In this document: positions 45,152 to 50,720 of the stretch, piece after piece
How positions within the stretch are numbered: position 1 is the first letter of the stretch
How the letters are laid out: each line of letters opens with the position of its first letter
DNA from: an uncultured Phocaeicola sp.
GTDB taxonomy: Bacteria; Bacteroidota; Bacteroidia; Bacteroidales; Bacteroidaceae
DNA length: 50,720 bases
Assembly: GCA_947626525.1 (NCBI GenBank)
Contig: CANQSM010000011.1
Coordinates: forward strand, 1-50,720
Direction: 5' to 3'
Made by a program: the position numbers and the translations under genes
Notes under the pieces: generated by a model
Database searches by the model: none
Seen by the model: only the letters and a program-made list of their open reading frames with translations
Told to the model about the DNA's origin: nothing

Positions 45152-46077
45152 GGATTAATGGGATGAAGATCAAGAATCTGTTTTTAGCCATATATGACCA
45201 GTTGACTCGCAAAGGTGCTTGGAGAAACATCTTAGTGACGCACAACGCCTTCGGCATTTTTAGCAGATACAGCCATATAGCACGCGGAAGCGGTAAGCCT
45301 AAGATGTCTTACCCCACGAAAGCAGTTGCAATGAAGGCAGCCAAGGCAATGAGCGAAAAGCATGGTGTACATTTCTCTGTCTATAAGTGCGCATGGTGCG
45401 ACGGATGGCATGTGGGAAAGAATGCCCAAAACAAGGTTGTCCAAGAGAACCAATCTGATGCGAACAAACTTTCATTGGTCAATAAACCCAATGCTTTGTA
45501 TGAGGCATTGAAGCGGTACCCTATTGTTGACCTTGCCCCCGTCTATGACAAAGGAGTGAGAGGCAGGACGATGTCTGGACGTGGCAGCAACTGGTTGTTG
45601 GAAAAGGTACGTGATGCCGGCGTAAAGGTCATTATCGACCTTCGCACGGCTGACCACACCGACCGCTACGACCGCAATGTGGCAGAGGCAGGACTTGAAT
45701 ACCACAGTCTGCCCATCGACAGCAGGAATACGGACGTTCACCAGATTATAGGCTCACTTCCTCTGCTGTTCGAACTAATGGACAAGGGTAGCTTCTATAT
45801 TGCCTGTGCCATGGGCAGACACCGCACAGACATTGCCATCGCTCTCTATTATGTGATGCATCCCTCCGTTCCATTTGAAGAAGTGCCGGAGATGAGAGGG
45901 CACCGCCATGTGGAGAAGAAGCAATTCCGCTGCGATGACATTGCCACAAGACTCAACAGCATTATCAAGGCTATCACCCCCGACGAGCTTGCCACACTGG
46001 GGTTGCCCGCAGACTATGAGGCTGAGTTTCTCAGACGTAAAAAGCATTTGTTTGAGGTAAACCGTAATTTTGAATGA
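45148..46077 (+). CDS. Zinc-ribbon plus dual-specificity-type phosphatase
   Basis: This 309-residue protein has a basic N-terminal region with a half ribbon (VYKCAWCDGWHVGKN, about residues 75-90). A tyrosine/dual-specificity phosphatase domain follows (about 110-255): VIIDLRTADHTDRYDRNVAEAGLEYHSLPIDS, then CAMGRHRTD with Cys220 and Arg226 as the CX5R loop. It may act on phosphoproteins or on a small phosphorylated metabolite such as ADP-ribose-1''-phosphate. It overlaps the neighbours at both ends (ATGA), so the operon is tight. Confidence 0.75.
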   Translation: MRINGMKIKNLFLAIYDQLTRKGAWRNILVTHNAFGIFSRYSHIARGSGKPKMSYPTKAVAMKAAKAMSEKHGVHFSVYKCAWCDGWHVGKNAQNKVVQENQSDANKLSLVNKPNALYEALKRYPIVDLAPVYDKGVRGRTMSGRGSNWLLEKVRDAGVKVIIDLRTADHTDRYDRNVAEAGLEYHSLPIDSRNTDVHQIIGSLPLLFELMDKGSFYIACAMGRHRTDIAIALYYVMHPSVPFEEVPEMRGHRHVEKKQFRCDDIATRLNSIIKAITPDELATLGLPADYEAEFLRRKKHLFEVNRNFE

Positions 46078-46556
46078 ACATGAGCTACAAGATTTGCTTT
46101 GTATGCATAGGCAATGCCTGTAGGTCACCATTCGCAGAATGTGTGACGAAGAAACTCTTGGCAGATGCAAGGATGAGTGGCATCGAAGTGTTCTCACTGG
46201 GTACATTGGACTGGGGAGAGAATCCTCGTGATGCTGCCATGGTGGATGTGGCGAAGGAACTGGGCTATGAATTAAGTGGTACGACTATGGTTATGACACG
46301 TGAGAAACTGATGGCAGCTGATGCGATCATTGTGTTTGACGAGCGTCACCGTGATGCCATAACACGAGTATTGGACTATAGCCATTGGAACAGAATCGTA
46401 CTGTTCAATAAGATAGCATTGGATGAAGATGGTAATGTGGAAGACCCACATTATCAGACTGCAGCTGTATATCGTCGTGTGGCCAGACACATTGAAAACG
46501 GTTGTAAACGATTGGTAGAGCAGTGGAAACTACAGCCACCAAAGCCTGAAGATTGA
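46074..46556 (+). CDS. Low-molecular-weight protein tyrosine phosphatase
   Basis: This 160-residue protein shows the canonical loop CIGNACRSP with Cys11 and Arg17 and the general-acid Asp124 in EDPHYQT. Length and layout fit the Wzb/LMW-PTP family. It hydrolyses phosphotyrosine or small phosphorylated metabolites in the cytosol. It is the last gene of the Nudix/NADAR operon and stops 22 nt before a strong terminator. Confidence 0.9.
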   Translation: MNMSYKICFVCIGNACRSPFAECVTKKLLADARMSGIEVFSLGTLDWGENPRDAAMVDVAKELGYELSGTTMVMTREKLMAADAIIVFDERHRDAITRVLDYSHWNRIVLFNKIALDEDGNVEDPHYQTAAVYRRVARHIENGCKRLVEQWKLQPPKPED

Positions 46557-46578
46557 AGATTGCATGAATGCAATGATA

Positions 46579-46634
46579 ATATCCCTTTGGCTAATGTGGC
46601 AAACAGGCACAATAGACCAAAGGGATATTTTTTT
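46579..46634 (+). terminator. Rho-independent terminator
   Basis: ATATCCCTTTGG (46579-46590) and CCAAAGGGATAT (46617-46628) are a perfect 12-bp stem with a 26-nt loop, followed by a T-run. It closes the NADAR/phosphatase operon. Confidence 0.9.
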
Positions 46635-46723
46635 CGGTAGAAAGTAGTGTTAGATGATAGACAGTGGTTACAAATGCCACTCTCTTATCATAGAAGTAAA
46701 ACAAAACAGTGGAGGTTACGAAG

Positions 46724-47776
46724 ATGAACGGAACGAACTGCGAGAGGAGAAGCCAAGTCATGCTTGGATTATCCCGAGTCGTGAGAGACGAAGCCGAAGG
46801 CAATACGTCAGAAGCCGAGAAAGAATGGCTGCGCCGCATCTGCGGAGGACAGCCAGTGACAGAACAGAAGACAGCCCCCGCAAAAGAGGCTGAGCACAAG
46901 CCAGTAGCAGAGAAGAAAGCCAATGGTCATGGATTCGGAGACATTGCAGGCATGAATGAGTTGAAGGAGTTCGTGACCGAGGGATTTATCAACGTTCTGA
47001 AGAACCGCAAGTGCGCCGAGGTATATGGTATCAAGCCACCCTCCATGCTTTTTTATGGTCCTGCTGGTTGCGGCAAGACGTTCTTCGCAGAGAAGATGGC
47101 TGAGGAGATTGGCATCAACTTCATTAAGATTGTGCCTGATGACCTCGCCTGTACTTGGGTACACGGAACACAACAGAAGATAGGCGAGGTATTCAAAGAC
47201 GCAGAGAAGAAAGCTCCCACACTGCTGTTCTTCGACGAATTCGATGCCATGGTTCCCAAACGCTCCGGTGACGAGGCAAACCAACACTATGACAGTGAGG
47301 TCAACGAGTTTCTCTGTATGCTCAACAATGCCTCCGAACGTGGTGTATATGTCCTTGCTGCCACCAACCATCCCGAACGCATCGACAAGGCTGTGCTACG
47401 GACAGGACGTATCGACGAGATGGTATATATTGACATGCCCGACAAGGAAGCCCGCAAGAGTCTGTTCTCTTTGGCACTCTCCAAGTTGCCTTCGGATGAG
47501 GGGATTGACATCAACAGACTGGCAGAACTGACTGAGGGTTACAACTGTAGCGACATCAGTTATATAGTGAGGTCAGCGGCAAGAAAGATGTTCAATGCCA
47601 CTATCAAAGAAAAGACGGACGAGTACCAGCCTATCAGCCAGACGTTGCTCGAAGAAGTCATTTCCAAGAAGCGTCCTTCTGTCAGTGGCAGAGACTTGCG
47701 GGAATACGAGCGAGTGCGGAGTGAGTTCTCTCCAAAGGATGAGGGTTGTCGCCACGCCACTATAGGTTTTAGATGA
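46724..47776 (+). CDS. AAA+ ATPase
   Basis: Start ATG 46724 is preferred to the in-frame GTG 46709. The protein has about 350 residues. A disordered N-terminal region (1-70) is followed by one AAA+ domain of the FtsH/Cdc48 type: GFGDIAGM, Walker A GPAGCGKT (112-119), Walker B LLFFDEFD with Asp171 and Glu172, sensor-1 VLAATNHPE and the arginine finger RTGRID. The C-terminal helices carry the small AAA+ lid. There is no protease domain. It could be the unfoldase or assembly partner of the vWA protein encoded 2 kb downstream. Confidence 0.9.
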   Translation: MNGTNCERRSQVMLGLSRVVRDEAEGNTSEAEKEWLRRICGGQPVTEQKTAPAKEAEHKPVAEKKANGHGFGDIAGMNELKEFVTEGFINVLKNRKCAEVYGIKPPSMLFYGPAGCGKTFFAEKMAEEIGINFIKIVPDDLACTWVHGTQQKIGEVFKDAEKKAPTLLFFDEFDAMVPKRSGDEANQHYDSEVNEFLCMLNNASERGVYVLAATNHPERIDKAVLRTGRIDEMVYIDMPDKEARKSLFSLALSKLPSDEGIDINRLAELTEGYNCSDISYIVRSAARKMFNATIKEKTDEYQPISQTLLEEVISKKRPSVSGRDLREYERVRSEFSPKDEGCRHATIGFR

Positions 47777-47799
47777 ATAATAATCAAAATTAGAAAGAT

Positions 47800-48270
47800 A
47801 TGAAAGAAAAAATTTTGGAAGCATTCAGAGACTTGGGTTTCAAGTTGGAAGAAGAGGAAGGCATGGGTTACTGTTTCAACTACGAGGGACTGAACCTGCT
47901 GTACATGTACAATGAGAACGATGAGGAGTTCCTCAACATTGCACTTCCCGGCATCGTTGAGGTGGAGGACGACAGAATGTTGCAGATTTGCGCCTTGTTG
48001 GAGAAGATAAACTCCACGTTGAAGTATGTCAAGACGTATATGCTTGGAAACAGCGTCTGGTTGTTCTACGAGCGTGAACTGTTTGGAGAGGAAGACCTTA
48101 TGACCGTAATCTCACGCATGATACTTCACTTGGAGGCGGGCCTTGTCTTTGCTCGCAAGGCGATGGCTGAGATTGAGGAAACGATGACAAGCGATTCCTC
48201 TGATGATGACACTACAGACGAAGCAGAGGAAATCGTGGTAGAGGAAATTTCTGATGATGGTGACAACTAA
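47800..48270 (+). CDS. YbjN-like acidic protein
   Basis: This 156-residue protein reads as a YbjN/type III chaperone-like fold: an N-terminal helix (ILEAFRDLGFKLEEEE), strands around YCFNYEGLNLLYMY, then FLNIALPGIVEVEDD and helical segments. It has a long acidic end (DDTTDEAEEIVVEEISDDGDN). The next YbjN-like gene starts 19 nt later. The function is not known; such proteins often bind partner peptides. Confidence 0.6.
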   Translation: MKEKILEAFRDLGFKLEEEEGMGYCFNYEGLNLLYMYNENDEEFLNIALPGIVEVEDDRMLQICALLEKINSTLKYVKTYMLGNSVWLFYERELFGEEDLMTVISRMILHLEAGLVFARKAMAEIEETMTSDSSDDDTTDEAEEIVVEEISDDGDN

Positions 48271-48289
48271 TACACAGGAGGTAAAGACT

Positions 48290-48682
48290 ATGACAAAGAA
48301 AGAAATGATATTTGAGGCTATCGAGAGCCTCGGCTACAAGTCCCATGTGGATGATGACGGCGACATCTGCGTCCGCTTCCAGATGAAAAGCATCTTCTTT
48401 TTGACGGGTCAGGAGGAAGAGCAGTACATTTCGGCGATTCTTCCCCAGTTCTCTGAGGTGAACGAAGGAGAAGAGACCCTCACACTGGCTGTCTGCAATA
48501 AGGTGAGCCGTGAAGTAAAGCTTGCCAAGGTGTATATTGACCAGACATTGAAAAGCGTAACAGCCAGTTGCGATTTTTTCTACACCGACATGGAGAGCCT
48601 GAAAAACAACGTGGAGCATGTTCTGAACATCCTTGGCATGGTGCGTTCCGCATATCACAAGGCAAAAGCTGAATTCATGTAA
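48290..48682 (+). CDS. Second YbjN-like protein
   Basis: Start ATG 48290 is chosen because a good AGGAGG lies 9 nt before it; an upstream ATG at 48254 would overlap the previous gene. It has about 130 residues of the same layout as the preceding protein (IFEAIESLGYKSHVDDDGDICVRF, then ISAILPQFSEV). It probably forms a heterodimer or a pair with its neighbour. Confidence 0.6.
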   Translation: MTKKEMIFEAIESLGYKSHVDDDGDICVRFQMKSIFFLTGQEEEQYISAILPQFSEVNEGEETLTLAVCNKVSREVKLAKVYIDQTLKSVTASCDFFYTDMESLKNNVEHVLNILGMVRSAYHKAKAEFM

Positions 48683-48694
48683 ATCATATAAGGT

Positions 48695-49585
48695 ATGGCT
48701 ATGAAGAAATGTATTATCCTATTTATGGTGGCCATATTAGCCTCATGTTCTGACACGCAACTGGCAGAGAGCATCGCAGATGTGAAAGAGTCTGAATTGG
48801 TCAAGGAGAATGCCACTGGCAGCGCAGAGATCAAGGCTCTTGTTGAAAGGGCACGCTGGGGTGACGGTCAGGCCTATCTGCAACTTGCAGACTGCTACAG
48901 GGACGGTATCGGTGTGAAAAAGAATTTCCTCGGGATGTTGGCTATGGTGGAACAAGCACGAGTCCATGGTGCCATTCATGACGAAATGGAATATGTGACA
49001 AAAATCCCCGAAGATAATGACATCAAACGTTGCTGCGACCTGATGGACAAAAGCTGTAGCCAACTGATAGAAGAGAAAGACAGTGTCATGGTGCAATTGG
49101 CTACAATCGACAGTCCCGATGTACTCGCTATGTATGGTGTCCTGTGTGTGGAAAGCGGTGATTCCATTCGTGGATTTGAAATCATAAGGGATGCCTCTGA
49201 ACGTGGAAGTGATTTTGCGGCATTGCTGAACGCTTTGCTGGACTGGAAAGGAAATATTCAGCCCGATAAGATGAAGTTGGAACAGCTTGCTGAGAGAATT
49301 CCATTGGCGTATAAGCTGCTTGGCAAACTCAGTCTAAAGCCAGACGAAAACGGCATTGTTGATGAGAGAAAAGTCGCCTACTATTATATGAAGGCTGACG
49401 AACATGCGTTGCTCTCCCAGCGAGAAGCCAAATGGTTGCTCGCTTATCATAAAGATGTGAGCATTCCTGAGTTGACTGACAGTGATGTAAAGAGATTGAA
49501 GTCATTCATCTGTACCCCGGGTGAGAGAGTTGAAATCGTAGCAGATACAGTGAGTGTGGATAGTATAGAATTAGATAACCAATAA
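48695..49585 (+). CDS. Sel1-repeat-like lipoprotein
   Basis: This 296-residue protein has a lipoprotein signal (MAMKKCIILFMVAILASC) and Sel1-like helical repeats (ALVERARWGDGQAYLQLADCYRDGIGVKKNF, then LERIPLAYKLLGKL-type helices). Such repeats mediate protein-protein contacts. It stops one base before the vWA start and is probably an outer or inner membrane partner of that system. Confidence 0.65.
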   Translation: MAMKKCIILFMVAILASCSDTQLAESIADVKESELVKENATGSAEIKALVERARWGDGQAYLQLADCYRDGIGVKKNFLGMLAMVEQARVHGAIHDEMEYVTKIPEDNDIKRCCDLMDKSCSQLIEEKDSVMVQLATIDSPDVLAMYGVLCVESGDSIRGFEIIRDASERGSDFAALLNALLDWKGNIQPDKMKLEQLAERIPLAYKLLGKLSLKPDENGIVDERKVAYYYMKADEHALLSQREAKWLLAYHKDVSIPELTDSDVKRLKSFICTPGERVEIVADTVSVDSIELDNQ

Positions 49586-50329
49586 ATGTTTGAAATGATG
49601 CAAAAAGTAAAGGACAAGCAAGAGATGAAGAAGACGCAGGTCTTCAATGTGATAATCCTCGACCGCAGCGGTTCGATGGAATGTATTCGTCAGGCTGCCG
49701 TTGAGGGTTTCAACGAGACCTTGGCAGGTATCAAGAAGGCTCAGGAGAAGTTTGTAGAGACACAAGACCATTTTGTGACATTGGTCACATTCTGTAGCTG
49801 TGAGACAAAGCACGTGTTTGACAAAACGCCTGTGGCGGATGCCCATCCGCTGAAGATGGAGGATTTCCAGCCCTGCTGCACCACACCGCTGTATGATGCC
49901 ATGGGCATTACGCTCACCGCTATGCGCAAGCATGTCAAGGAGATTGAGGACAGCGTGGTGGTTGTGACCATCATCACCGACGGCATGGAGAATGCCTCGC
50001 ACGAGTACAACGGCAAGACCATCAAGGAACTTGTGGAGCGTCTGCGTGGCGAGGGATGGACATTCACCTATATGGGTGCCAACCAGGATTCCGTGGAAGT
50101 TGCAATGAAACTGTCTATCCGCAACTCACGCAACTTTGCCTATAGTCATGAGGGTACACGTGCCTCGATGGGTAAGGACACCAGCACCCGCATGAACTTC
50201 TTCTCACGTCTCTCGTGCATGAAGATGCAGGAGGCAGACGGATGCGCAGCACCTATGTCGGCAGAGGAGCGGCACAACCTATATACCAGTATGGCAGACG
50301 AAGCTTTTGATGAGGAGGAAGGAAAATGA
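49586..50329 (+). CDS. vWA-domain protein
   Basis: This 247-residue cytosolic protein has a von Willebrand A domain with a full MIDAS: DRSGSM (Asp26, Ser28, Ser30), a CCTTPLYDAM loop with the conserved Thr, and ITDGMENAS. The rest is typical of TerY-like or related stand-alone vWA proteins. Partners with an AAA+ ATPase and PP2C are common in stress or conflict systems. Its stop overlaps the next ATG (ATGA). Confidence 0.85.
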   Translation: MFEMMQKVKDKQEMKKTQVFNVIILDRSGSMECIRQAAVEGFNETLAGIKKAQEKFVETQDHFVTLVTFCSCETKHVFDKTPVADAHPLKMEDFQPCCTTPLYDAMGITLTAMRKHVKEIEDSVVVVTIITDGMENASHEYNGKTIKELVERLRGEGWTFTYMGANQDSVEVAMKLSIRNSRNFAYSHEGTRASMGKDTSTRMNFFSRLSCMKMQEADGCAAPMSAEERHNLYTSMADEAFDEEEGK

Positions 50330-50720
50330 AGACTAAGATAACATCAATGAAAAGAGCTTTCATCCTGTTCTGGCATGGGTTGACCGCCCTCCTCGCTGGC
50401 ATTGCTAACTGGTTCACGGTGATATTGGGCATGAGGGATGACTCCAAGTATGGCAAGATTCTCCGTCGAACGGTAGGTAGCTGTTTTGCGTTCCTGATGC
50501 TGTTGCTGGCCATAGCCGCAGGTTGGGATTTCTATCGTACAGCCTGCTATAGATTGGCGTTGGACAAGTATTATGATGACTCGTATTACGATACGCAGTA
50601 CATCTCCCGAAATGTAACCTATTATACCTACTACGACGAGGATGGCTATCTGAAGACCTCTGACGGCAAGAAGACCATTACGGGAATCAAGTGGATAGCC
50701 AAGCCACTGGGTATGGACTC
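50326..50720 (+). CDS. Membrane protein, N-terminal part only, cut by the window end
   Basis: The start overlaps the vWA stop. The readable 131 residues hold two hydrophobic segments (about 10-28 and 50-66) and then an extracytoplasmic, Tyr/Asp-rich stretch (YYDDSYYDTQYISRN, then GYLKTSDGKKTITG) that may begin WG-like repeats. No family can be assigned with confidence. Confidence 0.6.
   Translation, partial: MKTKITSMKRAFILFWHGLTALLAGIANWFTVILGMRDDSKYGKILRRTVGSCFAFLMLLLAIAAGWDFYRTACYRLALDKYYDDSYYDTQYISRNVTYYTYYDEDGYLKTSDGKKTITGIKWIAKPLGMD

Overview
The window looks like the cargo part of an integrative conjugative element (ICE) from a Bacteroidota bacterium, probably Bacteroidales (Bacteroides, Prevotella or a relative). 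The evidence is a TraG/VirD4-type coupling protein and a transfer-region lysozyme at the left end, a group II intron tail inside the coupling-protein gene, a UpxY/NusG-like antiterminator behind a long leader, two promoters of the Bacteroidota TAnnTTTG type, many lipoproteins, a T9SS-like C-terminal sorting domain, and start sites mostly without strong Shine-Dalgarno sequences. All convincing genes are on the + strand. No tRNA, rRNA or CRISPR array was seen.

Layout. (1) 1-2010: end of the conjugation region, with a broken coupling-protein gene and a GH24-like lysozyme. (2) 2011-3676: about 840 bases with no intact gene, holding a hairpin, a promoter and a long leader, then a frameshifted UpxY-like antiterminator that probably once governed the downstream cargo operon. 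(3) 3727-22409: an AT-rich envelope island. It has a lipoprotein trypsin-like protease, an actin/Hsp70-fold ATPase, a 1796-residue protein that appears to fuse a SEDS (FtsW/RodA-like) polymerase to a class B penicillin-binding transpeptidase, three TerD-domain proteins, a membrane protein with a Cpl-7-like wall-binding domain, a PMCA-type Ca2+ ATPase with an amber codon, a frameshifted PgpA, an HExxH membrane protein and a GH25 lysozyme. I read it as a TerD/Ca2+-linked peptidoglycan-remodelling system. (4) 22522-36707: a protease/sigma-factor island. A secreted TPR-CHAT protease (with a nonsense codon) is followed by an operon of secreted unknown, secreted caspase, ECF sigma factor, membrane anti-sigma factor and secreted TPR-CHAT protease. 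Four genes or operons here share one element 36-37 nt before the start codon (GAAGTTG, then a GCCC/GGGT dyad). I propose a periplasmic protease cascade that releases the sigma factor, which then fires these elements, including its own operon. (5) 36867-46556: PP2C phosphatase, lipoproteins, a degenerate transpeptidase-like protein and a WG-like membrane protein, then an NrtR-type Nudix regulator with a perfect palindrome heading an ADP-ribose-flavoured set: a Rossmann/macro-like plus DUF1810 protein, a NADAR plus alpha/beta-hydrolase fusion, a small caspase-like protein, a zinc-ribbon dual-specificity phosphatase and a low-molecular-weight tyrosine phosphatase. (6) 46724-50720: AAA+ ATPase, two YbjN-like proteins, a Sel1-like lipoprotein, a vWA protein and a truncated membrane protein.

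Several genes between 2.8 and 26.8 kb carry exactly one disabling lesion (three clear in-frame stops, a C6 and a G10 tract shift, and one possible readthrough tail), while their neighbours are intact. This may be decay, phase variation or sequence error, and raw reads would be needed to tell. Base composition changes from AT-rich to more GC-rich near 28.4 kb, so the cargo is mosaic. Family assignments rest on motif recognition by eye, because no database search was possible.
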